64,000 bases of DNA from Gemmatimonadota bacterium (GCA_003134685.1 PLCA01000016.1:1-64000), one strand, 5' to 3'. Counted from the first letter of the stretch, positions 26,283-35,304 are shown. The notes: a model not told the origin generated them from the sequence alone. Numbers and translations are program-made.

Positions 26283-27200
26283 CTATTCATCTCCATCTGG
26301 CGGGGCGCCGACGAGATGGAGCGCGTCACGCTCAATCCTGTAATCGAGAGGAGTCCGCATTTCTTTGAGCTCGCCATCGAGCCCGATCAAGGCGTGGGAC
26401 CTGGTAAGATCGATCCGGCAACTCTCGACGAGGAAGTCGTCGAATTCCGGAAGTTTCTCCGCTTCCTTCGTTCCCTTGGCAATGCCGGCCAGCGCCACGG
26501 CGAACAGACGCGCCCGCTTGCGACCACCAACGACCATGACGTGGAGTCCCCGCCTCCCGTTCTTCACCCTGCTGCCGAGTGTCGGCAGCTTGAGCTCGCG
26601 CTCGCCAGCGCCGATGAAGACCATTGAAGAGCGGTAGATCTTTTTCTCGCCTTCGACTTCCAGCGTCACCGTGAAGGTACGCAGCCGCGCCCATGTGCTG
26701 ATGAGGGCCAGGAAGCTCGCGATCCTGTAACCGACATACTTCTCGAACCGCTCGCGAACACGGACAAAGGTGACGTACGCGCCGATCGAGCTCGTGTTCA
26801 GAAACAGAGAGCCATTGACGTAGGCAACGTCGGCGCCGATGAGCACGCCGTTGGCGGCAACCAGCGCTGCCTTCCGCAAGTCCTCCGGAATGTTGTGATC
26901 CTTGGCGAAATGGTTGAGAGTTCCGGCCGGGATGATCGCAAGCTCGACGTCTGTTTTGGCGACAAGCGAGGCGGCGGTGGCGATGGTACCGTCACCGCCG
27001 GCTACCACGATGCGCTTCGCTCCTCCATCGATTGCCTGCTTGATCCTCCTCTCCAACTCGCTCGGCTGAACCTCCTCGAGGTCGAACGTCCCGTCCGAGA
27101 GAGCCGCGCGCGCCGCTTCCGCATTTCCGCCGGCAGCATTGAGAAAGACCTTGAGCTTCGAGCCGCGCGGAGCTGCAGGCGCGGTCTGTGTCGCTGCCAT
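26283..27200 (-). CDS. Diacylglycerol kinase-family lipid kinase (YegS/BmrU-like)
   Basis: A 305-residue lipid kinase-like protein. The DAGK catalytic domain shows NAAGGNAEA, VVAGGDGTIATAASLVAKT (nucleotide-binding GGDGT) and PAGTLNHFAKDHNIP near residues 75-105. The C-terminal beta-sandwich continues to the end, with SRVKNGRRGLHVM and LIGLDGEL typical of YegS-type kinases. It phosphorylates diacylglycerol or a related lipid at the membrane face. It sits between glcD and the sigma-factor gene, with a terminator upstream, so it has its own promoter or reads through. Confidence 0.87.
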   Translation of the reverse strand: MAATQTAPAAPRGSKLKVFLNAAGGNAEAARAALSDGTFDLEEVQPSELERRIKQAIDGGAKRIVVAGGDGTIATAASLVAKTDVELAIIPAGTLNHFAKDHNIPEDLRKAALVAANGVLIGADVAYVNGSLFLNTSSIGAYVTFVRVRERFEKYVGYRIASFLALISTWARLRTFTVTLEVEGEKKIYRSSMVFIGAGERELKLPTLGSRVKNGRRGLHVMVVGGRKRARLFAVALAGIAKGTKEAEKLPEFDDFLVESCRIDLTRSHALIGLDGELKEMRTPLDYRIERDALHLVGAPPDGDE

Positions 27201-27247
27201 CAGTTGTGGAGTAAGAGGAGGGAGCCAACGGGGATGGACAGCCTCCT

Positions 27248-27292
27248 ATACAAGAAAGACGCCGGCCAAACTTCGCCCGGCGTCTCTTCCTG
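27248..27292 (-). terminator. Terminator of the sigma-factor gene
   Basis: On the minus strand, AGACGCCGGGC pairs with GCCGGCGTCT around a short loop and is followed by TTCTTG. It lies 30-75 bp after the sigma-factor stop. T-run is short but the stem is strong. Confidence 0.65.
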
Positions 27293-27324
27293 TTGATGTC
27301 CAACCATGCTTCAACCTACAGCTT

Positions 27325-28212
27325 CTAGCTCCAGAATCCAGCGAGGGCGGAACCGTCCGGCGACTCTCTGAGCTTCTCGAACGCGCGCTCACGAATCTGT
27401 CTGATCCGCTCACGGGTGACGCCCATGAGAGCACCGATCTTCTCGAGTGTCATCGCGTCGGAGCCCTGCTCGAGGCCGTAATAGAGGTGAAGGATCTTGC
27501 GCTCGCGGGGGGTGAGGTACTTCCGGAAAACGCGGTCAATGAACTCGCGCATCAGATGGAAGTCCGTCACGTCCTCGATTTCGGCGCCGTCGACTCCGGC
27601 GAAACGTTCGCCGAGGGTGCAGGCCTCGCGATCAGAGCGATCGATCGGGGCGTCGAGCGAGATCTCCGTGGCCGACATCTGCTTGGCCGAACGAACTGCA
27701 TCGGGGGTCTCTTCGAGAAGTCGTCCGATCTCGTTGTCGGTGGGATCGCGCTTGAGGACCTGCGAGAGAACGGTCTGCGCCCGGGCCAGCTTGATCAGCT
27801 GCGAATTCTGATTGAGCGGGATTCGAACGCTTCGAGTCTGCTCGGCAAGCGCCTTCAGCACTGCCTGGCGAACCCACCACACGGCGTAGGAGATAAACTT
27901 GACGCCTTGATCGGGGTCGAACTTTCTGACTGCCTTGAGCAGGCCTTCGTTGCCGATGGCGACGAGCTCACCAAGGTCGAGACCGTGACCCTGGTATTTC
28001 TTTACGTACGAGATTACGAAGCGAAGATTGGCAGTGACCAAACGCTCTGCTGCTTTCTCGTCGCCTGCCTGCGCACGACGCGCTAAACGCCGCTCTTCTT
28101 CGGCGTCAGTGATCAGTGGAAGCTTTTGAATGTCCTGGAGGTACTGGTCGAACGCGGTAGAGGGGGAGGAACGGAAGAAGCCTTTGGATCTACTCTCGCC
28201 CGTTGTCTGCAT
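27325..28212 (-). CDS. RpoD-like sigma-70 factor, short form
   Basis: A 295-residue sigma factor with regions 1.2 to 4.2 but no long region 1.1 or non-conserved insert. Region 1.2 begins AFDQYLQDIQKLPLITDAEE. Region 2 has ANLRFVISYVKKYQGHGLDL and FISYAVWWVRQAVLKAL, the -10 recognition helix. Region 4.2 is EKIGALMGVTRERIRQIRER, the -35 recognition helix. The residue identities match primary sigma factors closely, so it may be the housekeeping sigma or a group 2 relative. The -35/-10 style seen at promoters in this window (TTGNNN / TATANT) is consistent with such a factor. Monocistronic. Confidence 0.9.
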   Translation of the reverse strand: MQTTGESRSKGFFRSSPSTAFDQYLQDIQKLPLITDAEEERRLARRAQAGDEKAAERLVTANLRFVISYVKKYQGHGLDLGELVAIGNEGLLKAVRKFDPDQGVKFISYAVWWVRQAVLKALAEQTRSVRIPLNQNSQLIKLARAQTVLSQVLKRDPTDNEIGRLLEETPDAVRSAKQMSATEISLDAPIDRSDREACTLGERFAGVDGAEIEDVTDFHLMREFIDRVFRKYLTPRERKILHLYYGLEQGSDAMTLEKIGALMGVTRERIRQIRERAFEKLRESPDGSALAGFWS

Positions 28213-28282
28213 AAGCCCCTTGGCAGAGACATTACCGACCGGCGTTGCCTGGGTGGCGCGCCCGGTTCTGTTGGACGCGCAC

Positions 28283-28310
28283 GTTAACTAGGCGCGCACT
28301 CCACCGTCAA
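28283..28310 (-). promoter_or_regulatory. Possible promoter of the sigma-factor gene
   Basis: On the minus strand TTGACG (28305-28310) and GTTAAC (28283-28288) are 16 bp apart, about 75 bp upstream of the start codon. The -10 match is weak. Confidence 0.3.
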
Positions 28311-28331
28311 CAGCCACATTTCATGCCACGT

Positions 28332-28508
28332 TCAAGCCTGCGGATCTTTGGGCTTCGTTCGGGTCGTGGCGCTTACAATCCCGATTCCGATCAGGATGAT
28401 GGCCCCCACAGTGACCCAAGTGGGTGAGACGCCAAGAAGGATGGCGGCGATTGCGAGACCAATGATCAGGACGATGAATCCAATCAGGTAGGTGCTGAAC
28501 GAGGACAT
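28332..28508 (-). CDS. Small two-helix membrane protein
   Basis: A 58-residue protein with two hydrophobic helices (FIVLIIGLAIAAILLGVS and VTVGAIILIGIGIVSATT) separated by PTW. Its short tail TRTKPKDPQA is basic. The ATG at 28508 is preferred; an in-frame upstream ATG would add a stretch with no resemblance to a signal or family. Its neighbours are the sigma factor (downstream) and the 3D-domain protein (upstream), all on the minus strand. No homology recognised. Confidence 0.6.
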   Translation of the reverse strand: MSSFSTYLIGFIVLIIGLAIAAILLGVSPTWVTVGAIILIGIGIVSATTRTKPKDPQA

Positions 28509-28582
28509 TATGTGATTCCGGTTAGGATTTTCCTGCCGCAATCGAGCAAATGTAAGGCCAGTTGTGGCCTGAAAAAACGCGG

Positions 28583-29407
28583 TCAGCGCTTCGCGAGTCC
28601 GTCCCACCGAATGGGCATGAGCGAATCGTTCGGGACTTGCTCGACTTCGCGCGCGACGAGTACTGCGCTGCCCCAGTGACGTCCGAAGCGCGCTGCTTCC
28701 TTGCAGTCGGGGTTCCAGATGTCGAGCGTCGCGCCCAGCACGTTGCCGCCGGTGTCGTCCACGAGGTAGCGACCCAGGTATTCCTCGCCGAGGAAGACTT
28801 CGACGTAGCGCGCGAGCGGGAAGATTCTGGGATCGGCCGCAACGATTCCATGCCGAGTCTGGCGTCCGCGGCGCGTTTCACCCTGAACGCAGTACTGGGT
28901 GAGTGAAACCGGGACGGTGATTCCATTCTGGGCGCGAGCGAACTTTGATGGAATGAGCGGAATAATGCCCTTTTTCATCTTGATCGCTTCATGCGCCGTA
29001 GCGCGGACGATGCTCGCGGCGTACGGGAATATGTCGATGCCATAGGCGACGGGTCTCGTCACAGCGGTCGTCGCCTTTGCGACTCTCGCGGCTGCAGAGG
29101 GAAGCGCCCTTGCCATGTCCGACACGGTTTCCGCCAGCGGACCGCCGAGCATTCCCGCGGTCTCGCGAATCCTTTCGATATCGGCGCTGGCTTCGGGCTC
29201 GAGCTGCGGCCCCTTGCGAGGCGGAACCTCGATTCCGGCCCCAATCGGAGCGAGCGAGGGGAGCGCGATCGCTCCGGTTCCTATGAGAGCGACAGCGAGG
29301 GTTACCGCGACGATGGTGCGCACGACCTCCTTCCGCCGATGGCTGGGCGAAACGTCGTTAGCGGCCACTGGTGGGAGGCTGCGCCGAGAGATTCTGACAA
29401 TTTTCAT
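28583..29407 (-). CDS. 3D-domain protein, membrane-anchored
   Basis: A 274-residue protein with a membrane anchor or signal near residues 30-50 (TIVAVTLAVALIGTGAIAL). A C-terminal 3D domain (PF06725) follows, named for its conserved aspartates: HGIVAADPRIFPLARYVEV, YLVDDTGGNVLGATLDIWNP and the final RFGRHWGSAVL. This double-psi barrel resembles lytic transglycosylase MltA and Rpf-associated enzymes, so a peptidoglycan role is expected. The first ATG overlaps the aroB stop by 4 bp (ATGA), joining it to the cobalamin adenosyltransferase-aroB operon. Confidence 0.82.
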   Translation of the reverse strand: MKIVRISRRSLPPVAANDVSPSHRRKEVVRTIVAVTLAVALIGTGAIALPSLAPIGAGIEVPPRKGPQLEPEASADIERIRETAGMLGGPLAETVSDMARALPSAAARVAKATTAVTRPVAYGIDIFPYAASIVRATAHEAIKMKKGIIPLIPSKFARAQNGITVPVSLTQYCVQGETRRGRQTRHGIVAADPRIFPLARYVEVFLGEEYLGRYLVDDTGGNVLGATLDIWNPDCKEAARFGRHWGSAVLVAREVEQVPNDSLMPIRWDGLAKR

Positions 29408-30486
29408 GCAAGCACCTCCCGCAGTTGATTGTCACTGACTGGAACCGTCCATCCCGTCTCTGCCCCGGCCATCGCTCCAATGCGAAGGGGAAGGGCGAAC
29501 CTCGTCTTGCCCGACATTCCCTTCTTATCCGACTTCATCGCCTCGATGACCGCGTCCGGTTCGAAGCCGGGTGGGAGGTCGGTCGGGAGCCCAGCGGACT
29601 GCAGCACCTTTGTGATCGTGGCTGCGGTTCCGGTCCTGGCTACGCCGATCTGTTCGGCGAGCTTGCTCTCCAGTGCCATCCCGATCGCGACGGCCTCACC
29701 GTGTAGCAATGAGTAGCCGCTAACCAGCTCGACGGCGTGGCCAATCGTGTGGCCGAAATTCAGAGTTTTCCGAAGGCCTTCCTCCCGTTCATCACGTGAG
29801 ACAATGTCGGCCTTGATCTCTACGCTACGGACGATGAGCGAGAGCATCCTGTCACTCGCCGAACCGTCCGCCGACAGCAGCTCTGAAGCACCGCTGGCGA
29901 CCTCACGAAGATATACGTCGTCCGCGATTACGCCATGCTTGACAATCTCTGCAAAACCCGCACGCATTTCTCTAAGTGGAAGCGTGGCAAGGAGTTGGGG
30001 GTCGACAAGCACAGCAGTCGGAGGGTGGAAAGCGCCCACCAGATTCTTGCCCGCTGGGGTGTCCACCGCGGTTTTCCCACCAATCGAGGCGTCGACCATG
30101 GCGACCAATGTGGTGGGTATCTGGACCACCGGAATTCCGCGCATGAACGTCGCGGCGACGAAGCCCGCAAGGTCGCCGATGACCCCACCCCCGAGCGCAA
30201 TCACAGCCGAATCGCGCCCATATTTGTTGGCGAGCATCTGGTCGGTGAGCCGGGCCCAGCTTTCACGGGTCTTGGTCGACTCTCCGGCGAGGACAGTGAA
30301 GACGTCCGCGCTGCCCTTTTCAAGCTGGCCGCGGACCTTTTCAGCGTACAGCGGAGCGACGTTGGAATCCGTGATGACGGCGTACCGATGAGCGGGGGCG
30401 AGCTCCCGGGCAACGGCGCCGGCGTTGGCCAGGAGACCGGGGGCAATCCGGATCGAGGACCCCCCAAGCCGGATCTCGCGGGTCAC
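29404..30486 (-). CDS. aroB: 3-dehydroquinate synthase
   Basis: A 360-residue enzyme of the shikimate pathway: it converts DAHP to 3-dehydroquinate using NAD+ and a divalent metal. Diagnostic sequences are ALGGGVIGDLAGFVAATFMRG, PTTLVAMVDASIGGKTAVD, ETIVKHGVIAD-like EIVKHGVIADDVY, and NFGHTIGHAVE with the metal-binding His pair. Start is GTG 30486, overlapping the upstream stop as GTGA. The longer frame extending to 31080 is a shadow of the upstream gene. Second of three in this minus-strand operon. Confidence 0.93.
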   Translation of the reverse strand: MTREIRLGGSSIRIAPGLLANAGAVARELAPAHRYAVITDSNVAPLYAEKVRGQLEKGSADVFTVLAGESTKTRESWARLTDQMLANKYGRDSAVIALGGGVIGDLAGFVAATFMRGIPVVQIPTTLVAMVDASIGGKTAVDTPAGKNLVGAFHPPTAVLVDPQLLATLPLREMRAGFAEIVKHGVIADDVYLREVASGASELLSADGSASDRMLSLIVRSVEIKADIVSRDEREEGLRKTLNFGHTIGHAVELVSGYSLLHGEAVAIGMALESKLAEQIGVARTGTAATITKVLQSAGLPTDLPPGFEPDAVIEAMKSDKKGMSGKTRFALPLRIGAMAGAETGWTVPVSDNQLREVLA

Positions 30487-31028
30487 CAGGTTACTTCGCC
30501 AGCACCCGTGCGTACGTTCGCGACGCGCGCGAGAGTGAAGAGGAGATCCGACAACCGATTCAGATAAATGACGACGAGGGATGGGATCTCGACCTCCTTC
30601 TGGAGGTGCACGACCCTCCGCTCTGCTCGCCGGCAAACAGTTCTGGCGACGTGAAGCACCGCTCCTTTGCGGCTTCCGCCGGGGATGATGAATGCCTTGA
30701 GCGGTTCCAGCTCCTTCTCGCAGTCGTCGATCGCGCGCTCGAGGTCCCTGATCCGCTGGTCGTCGATGTTGGCCTTGGTCAGGTGGCTGTGCATCTTCTC
30801 CAGGTCCGGCGTGGCGAGGAGAGCGCCGATGCTGAAGAGATCGCGCTGCATCGGCACGAGGACCTCGTCGATGCGTGGGAGCGGCTCGATTGCGCGCGCC
30901 ATCCCGATGACGGCATTGAGCTCGTCGACGTCGCCGTAGGCTTCGACGCGGGGGTCGTCCTTCTGGACTCGGCCGCCGCCGAATAATCCCGTGTCGCCGG
31001 CGTCGCCGGTCTTCGTGTAGATCTTCAT
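30483..31028 (-). CDS. Cob(I)yrinic acid a,c-diamide adenosyltransferase, PduO type
   Basis: A 181-residue PduO-type ATP:cobalamin adenosyltransferase making adenosylcobalamin. The conserved opening MKIYTKTGDAGDTGLFGG, the ATP-binding VEAYGDVDELNAVIG and the C-terminal CRRAERRVVHLQ and YLNRLSDLLFTLAR are present. I start at ATG 31028, where the conserved N-terminus begins; an ATG at 31049 adds seven residues. It shares its promoter region with the divergent CPXCG gene (about 70 bp). Adjacency to aroB is probably incidental. Confidence 0.9.
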   Translation of the reverse strand: MKIYTKTGDAGDTGLFGGGRVQKDDPRVEAYGDVDELNAVIGMARAIEPLPRIDEVLVPMQRDLFSIGALLATPDLEKMHSHLTKANIDDQRIRDLERAIDDCEKELEPLKAFIIPGGSRKGAVLHVARTVCRRAERRVVHLQKEVEIPSLVVIYLNRLSDLLFTLARVANVRTGAGEVTW

Positions 31029-31096
31029 CGCTCGGAAATCTACGCTCATTAACTTCAGTTGCCGGTAGTATCGCGTACAACTATCAATCAACTCTA

Positions 31097-31345
31097 ATGA
31101 GCCTCCCCGACGACGAAGAATTGCCAGACCTCGAGTTCCCCCTCGGCGATGGGACGGCCGAGACGGGTGCGACGGTCTACTGTCCCTACTGCAATGAGAC
31201 GGTCGAGATTGTGATAGATCCCGGCGGCGGACCAGCGCAGGAATACGTCGAGGACTGCGAGGTCTGTTGCCAGCCCTGGAGCGTGAGCGTGCAATATCGT
31301 GAAGACGGCTCCGCTCAAGTCAGCGTCGAGCCGCTCGACGAGTAG
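31097..31345 (+). CDS. CPXCG-motif cysteine-rich protein
   Basis: An 82-residue acidic protein of the PF14255 family. Cys29 and Cys32 lie in CPYCNE, and Cys54, Cys57 and Cys58 in CEVCCQPW, giving a small zinc-ribbon-like site. Family members have no known function. The strongly acidic N-terminus (DDEELPDLE) is typical. Divergent from the cobalamin adenosyltransferase. Confidence 0.85.
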   Translation: MSLPDDEELPDLEFPLGDGTAETGATVYCPYCNETVEIVIDPGGGPAQEYVEDCEVCCQPWSVSVQYREDGSAQVSVEPLDE

Positions 31346-31397
31346 AGGCGGGGGACCGGAGTAGGCCGTCGGCCGGTCAGCGGCGACCGGAGCAACT

Positions 31398-31958
31398 CTA
31401 TCGGGCGGCTCGCGCCGCTCTCCACTCGGGCTCGAGGATCGAATAGACCGCGAGCGTCTCGAAGCAATCCCACTTGATCGCCCAGTCGCGCTCGATTCCT
31501 TCGGGCGTCATCCCGAGCTTCTGCATCACTCGTCCCGATGCCGGGTTCCGAACGAAGTGGCGTGCTTCGATGCGGTGGAGGCCGAGCACCTCGAAGCCGT
31601 AATCAATGAGGCGCCTGCTCGCCTCGGTAGCGTATCCGCGATTCCAGCCATGGACCGCGATCCAGTAACCGAGCTCGGCGCGTCGGTGCTCTGGCTTGAT
31701 CATGAGACTGATGGCTCCGGCCAGGCGGCCTGTCGCGGTATCGACAATCGCGAAGGTCGCGTTGCTGCCCTCTGTCCAGGCCGGGCCATGAGCGAGAATC
31801 CAGTCGGCTGCTCCGCCATGTGGATACGGGTGCGGAATGTTGAGGGTTGTGTCGGCGATCTCACGCATGCCGGCGAAGCGCTCTACGTCGAAGGCGTCAT
31901 GAGGGGTGAATGGGCGGAGGGTGAGGCGCTCCGTGTACAGGGTCGGCTGGTCAGGCAC
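31398..31958 (-). CDS. RimJ/RimL-type GNAT acetyltransferase
   Basis: A 186-residue GNAT of the Acetyltransf_3 group. Typical words are TERLTLRPFTPHDA at the start, IADTTLNIPHPYP, AELGYWIAVHGWNRGYATEA (acetyl-CoA loop) and GLHRIEARHFVRNPASGRVM, the hallmark of RimJ/RimL-like enzymes acting on protein N-termini or small amines. Substrate not inferable. Start is GTG at 31958. It is convergent with the CPXCG gene and divergent from the reductase gene. Confidence 0.82.
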   Translation of the reverse strand: MPDQPTLYTERLTLRPFTPHDAFDVERFAGMREIADTTLNIPHPYPHGGAADWILAHGPAWTEGSNATFAIVDTATGRLAGAISLMIKPEHRRAELGYWIAVHGWNRGYATEASRRLIDYGFEVLGLHRIEARHFVRNPASGRVMQKLGMTPEGIERDWAIKWDCFETLAVYSILEPEWRAARAAR

Positions 31959-32075
31959 GCTTCGATCTACAGTTCTGGGAAAGGAATGAGGCAGAGTCTA
32001 GAGCACCGCTCCTCGGTCTGCCAGCGCCCGCGTCGGATGTCCCGTGAGCTCGCTACTATATATTTCGCGTCAGAG

Positions 32076-33098
32076 ATGACCCACGAGATAACCGACATCA
32101 CCGTCATTGGCGGCGGTCCCACGGGACTGTTCGCCTCTTTTTATACGGGAATGCGCGGGGCGACTGCACGGATCGTCGACGCGCTGCCCCAGCTCGGAGG
32201 GCAGCTCACGGCGCTCTACCCCGAGAAGTACATCTTCGACGTCGGGGGCTTCACCAAGATACTGGCTAAGGATCTCGTCAAAGCGTTAACGGAGCAGGCG
32301 GCGCAGTTCCCCTTCAAGGCACACCTGAACCAGAACGTCACCGCCCTCGAGCGGAATGACGATCATTTCGTCCTTGTCACCGAGACCGACCGCTTCCCGA
32401 CGCGCGCGATCGTGATCGCCGCGGGGATCGGCGCGTTCTCCCCGCGGCGCCTGCCGCAATCCTGCGCGGAACCGTGGTACGGGCGGGGGATCTTCGATCG
32501 GGTGTCCGATCCGGAAGAGTTCCGAGGCCAGAGCATTGTCATCATCGGGGGAGGCGACTCGGCGTTCGACTGGGCGCAGCAGCTGCGCGACCGCGCGAAG
32601 GCCGTGACGCTCGTCCATCGGAGCGACAAATATCGCGCGCACGGAGCGACCATCGCCGACGTTCAGGCTGCCGCCTCCTCGGGGGAGGGGCGCACGACGC
32701 TGCTACCGTTCCACGAGCTGCACGACGTGCTGTCGCGTGACGGTAAGCTTACTGGCGTGACAGTGCGCGACGTCAAAGCAAAGACGACCCGCGACGTAGA
32801 TGCGGATGTAGTTCTGCCGATGCTCGGCTTCCACAGCGACATCGGCGCGCTGGCCGAGTGGGGATTGAACTGCGAGAAGGACGAGATCGTCGTCAACAGC
32901 CTGATGGAGACGGGGCGGCCAGGGATCTACGCCGCGGGTGACATCACGACCTATCCCGGCAAGCTGAAGCTGATCGCGACGGGATTTGGCGAAGCCGCGA
33001 CCGCGGTCAACCAGGCGGTTCACTTGATCTATCCCGAAAAGAAGGTGAATCCGGGACACAGCTCCAACATGGCGATCTTCGGACAGAAGGACGACTAG
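32076..33098 (+). CDS. Ferredoxin/flavodoxin-NADP+ reductase, thioredoxin-reductase type
   Basis: A 340-residue two-nucleotide-binding flavoprotein like Bacillus YumC. The FAD-binding GGGPTGLFASFYTGMRG is at residues 10-26, and the NADP-binding GGGDSAFDWA near 155. The FAD-site AAGDITTYPGKLKLIATGFGEA closes it. The CxxC redox pair of true thioredoxin reductase is absent, which is the distinguishing mark of this ferredoxin-NADP reductase type. I start at ATG 32076 because the FAD motif follows at once; the frame is open to 31557 but that part is a GNAT shadow. An AT-rich patch (ACTATATATTT, 32055-32065) 10 bp upstream may be its -10. It overlaps lspA at the 3' end by 4 bp. Confidence 0.87.
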   Translation: MTHEITDITVIGGGPTGLFASFYTGMRGATARIVDALPQLGGQLTALYPEKYIFDVGGFTKILAKDLVKALTEQAAQFPFKAHLNQNVTALERNDDHFVLVTETDRFPTRAIVIAAGIGAFSPRRLPQSCAEPWYGRGIFDRVSDPEEFRGQSIVIIGGGDSAFDWAQQLRDRAKAVTLVHRSDKYRAHGATIADVQAAASSGEGRTTLLPFHELHDVLSRDGKLTGVTVRDVKAKTTRDVDADVVLPMLGFHSDIGALAEWGLNCEKDEIVVNSLMETGRPGIYAAGDITTYPGKLKLIATGFGEAATAVNQAVHLIYPEKKVNPGHSSNMAIFGQKDD

Positions 33099-33625
33099 CT
33101 CGGCTCGTCCAGGGCAGCGCTGGCGGAGAGGGTGTGGGCGCTCCGCTCGTCTTTAGCCGCGCGCACGCAAAGGATCCACGTGAGCATTGCGGTGCCGAGG
33201 GTCACGGCGAGATCCGCGAGATTGAAGGTCCAGAAGCGGTGTGTGCCGATGCCGATGTCGATGAAATCGACGACTCCGCGCGCGGAGCGGAGGCGGTCGA
33301 ACAGGTTGCCGACCGCGCCGCCGCAAATGAGCGCGATCGAGGCTATCTGGAACCGGTCTTCACGCGGTGTCTGCCGGTACATATAGGCCAGCACGAAGAG
33401 CGTTCCGAAGGACAGCAGCACGAACCAGAAGCGGGACGATGGCCCGAGCGAAAAGCTCATCGCGCCGTCGGGGTTGTATGCGAGAGTGAAGCGCAGCACA
33501 TCGTCGATGATGTCGTGCGGAAGGTAGGGCGGGGACAGCGCGGTGACGGCGAATCGTTTGCTCGCGACATCAAGGAGGATGGTCGTGAGGAAGATCGTCC
33601 AGAATCTATTGGCTCGTTGCGGCAT
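33095..33625 (-). CDS. lspA: Lipoprotein signal peptidase
   Basis: A 176-residue type II signal peptidase, a four-helix membrane aspartic protease that cleaves lipoprotein signals before the lipidated Cys. Conserved parts are LAYNPDGAMSF, GGAVGNLFDRLR, GVVDFIDIGIG and FNLADLAVTLG, the last two holding the catalytic aspartates. The C-terminal tail is about 25 residues longer than usual and Ser/Ala-rich. Its end overlaps that of the reductase gene by 4 bp. Confidence 0.92.
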   Translation of the reverse strand: MPQRANRFWTIFLTTILLDVASKRFAVTALSPPYLPHDIIDDVLRFTLAYNPDGAMSFSLGPSSRFWFVLLSFGTLFVLAYMYRQTPREDRFQIASIALICGGAVGNLFDRLRSARGVVDFIDIGIGTHRFWTFNLADLAVTLGTAMLTWILCVRAAKDERSAHTLSASAALDEPS

Positions 33626-33759
33626 GAATCTCTTTAGGGTGTTGCCTCCCTACGGCGTCGAGCGCGAATGCGTTTCGCCGCGGGGCTGGGGCTGGTGGTT
33701 CAATAGAGCATTATAGATTTCAGTACACTGAACTCCAATCAAAAGACGATCGAGGCGGA

Positions 33760-35211
33760 ATGGCACGAACCCCCGACATGCGAAGCAGGAATCCTCTTCA
33801 CTATCACCTGATCGGAATTGGTGGCACTGCCATGGCTTCGTTGGCGGGACTGCTGAAGGCCGCGGGTCACACGGTCACCGGCTCGGACGAGAACGTATAC
33901 CCGCCAATGTCGACGGGGCTCCAGGAGATGGGCATTGCTTATACCCAAGGGTATCGCGCGGAGAACCTCGAGCCGCGGCCGGACATCGTCATCGTCGGGA
34001 ACGCGATCTCGCGAGGAAACCCGGAGCTGGAGGCGGTGCTGATCCAGAAGCTTCGCTACACCTCGGCCGCCGCTACCATAAAAGAGGAGTTCATCTGGGG
34101 CCACCACTCGATGGCGGTGGCCGGCACGCACGGGAAGACGACGACGACATCGCTGCTGGCGTGGGTGCTGGAGTCGGCGGGGCTCAAGCCGAGCTTCCTG
34201 ATCGGTGGAGTCGCGGAGAACTTCGGGACCTCGTTCAGGCTGACCGACTCCAACTATTTCGTGATCGAGGCTGACGAGTACGATACCGCGTACTTCGACA
34301 AGGGCCCGAAGATGTGGCACTACCTGCCGGACACCGCGATCGTCAACAACATCGAGTTCGATCACGCCGACATCTATCGAGATGAAGAGGCGTACAAGTT
34401 CGCGTTTGCGCGGTTCATAAATCTCATTCCGAAGAACGGGGTGCTGATCGCGGGCTGGGACTCGCCGATCATGCGTGAGCTGGCGCCCAAGTCTTTCGCG
34501 CCGGTGGAGTCTTTCGCCTACGGAGACGAGACCAAGCCTCCGGTGGGCCAGCCGCACTGGCACGCGCGCGATGTCGAGTTCAGCGAAAGCGGCACGCGGT
34601 TCCGCGCGTTCCGGTCCGACAAGGAATGGGGATTGGTCGACACGCCGCTCGCCGGCGCGTTCAACGTCAGAAACGTTCTGGCGGTTATCGCCGCGGCGGA
34701 AGCCGTGAAAGCGGACCCTGACGGTGTGCGCGAGGGACTTCGCACGTTCGCCAGCGTCAAGCGGCGGATGGAAGTGCGCGGTGAGGTCCGTGGTGTCGTG
34801 GTGATCGACGATTTCGCGCACCATCCGACAGCGATTCGGGAGACGATCGACGCGATCAGGCAGAAGTACAAAGGGCGGCGTATCGTCGCGGTGTTCGAGC
34901 CGCGCAGCTACACGGCGCAGCGGCGGGAATTTCAGGATGATTACGTGAAGGCCTTTCGGGGGGCGGACGAGATAGTCTTTGCCGCGCTTTTTCGTCCTGA
35001 CCGGTACACGAAGGAAACGGCGTTGGACCTCGACCAACTCGTACGCGATCTCGCTTCGACGGGCAAAGGGGCGAAGCAGCTCAAGGATGCCGACGCCATC
35101 GTCAAGGATTTATCGCCGAGGCTGAAGGTGCGGGACGTGGTGCTGATCATGTCGAATGGTGGGTTCGGCGGCATCCACCAGAAATTGCTTGACGCGCTTG
35201 GGCGCAATTGA
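33760..35211 (+). CDS. mpl: UDP-N-acetylmuramate:L-Ala-gamma-D-Glu-meso-DAP ligase
   Basis: A 483-residue Mur ligase of the Mpl type, which attaches recycled murein tripeptide directly to UDP-MurNAc. The N-terminal Rossmann HYHLIGIGGTAMASLAGLLK and GHTVTGSDENVYPPMSTGL, the ATP loop AGTHGKTTTTSLLAW near residue 127, and DEYDTAYFDKGPKMWHYLP with the NNIEFDHADIY motif are distinctive of Mpl rather than MurC. The C-terminal domain includes DDFAHHPTAIRETIDA. Peptidoglycan recycling implies import of murein peptides; a dipeptide-type permease lies 4 kb downstream. A GAGGCGGA ribosome-binding site precedes ATG 33760. Confidence 0.92.
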   Translation: MARTPDMRSRNPLHYHLIGIGGTAMASLAGLLKAAGHTVTGSDENVYPPMSTGLQEMGIAYTQGYRAENLEPRPDIVIVGNAISRGNPELEAVLIQKLRYTSAAATIKEEFIWGHHSMAVAGTHGKTTTTSLLAWVLESAGLKPSFLIGGVAENFGTSFRLTDSNYFVIEADEYDTAYFDKGPKMWHYLPDTAIVNNIEFDHADIYRDEEAYKFAFARFINLIPKNGVLIAGWDSPIMRELAPKSFAPVESFAYGDETKPPVGQPHWHARDVEFSESGTRFRAFRSDKEWGLVDTPLAGAFNVRNVLAVIAAAEAVKADPDGVREGLRTFASVKRRMEVRGEVRGVVVIDDFAHHPTAIRETIDAIRQKYKGRRIVAVFEPRSYTAQRREFQDDYVKAFRGADEIVFAALFRPDRYTKETALDLDQLVRDLASTGKGAKQLKDADAIVKDLSPRLKVRDVVLIMSNGGFGGIHQKLLDALGRN

Positions 35212-35231
35212 AAAGCAACGGCAACGGAAGA

Positions 35232-35265
35232 CTACCGGCCGGGGGCTGCCGGCGGGCCGGCCGAG
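35232..35265. terminator. GC-rich stem-loop between convergent genes
   Basis: CCGGCC (35235-35240) and GGCCGG (35255-35260) can pair around a 14-base loop that itself contains GCCGGC. It lies between the ends of mpl and the DUF1697 gene. No T-run, so only a candidate. The preceding AAGCAACGGCAACGG resembles the opening of the palindromic elements. Confidence 0.3.
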
Positions 35266-35304
35266 GGCTTCGGGCTTAACGACGGAACGGCTATAGCGCG
35301 GAGA

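Noticed and set aside
28213-28331. Small gene between the sigma factor and the membrane protein
   Set aside because: Only 119 bp with no plausible frame; a weak promoter is the only signal.
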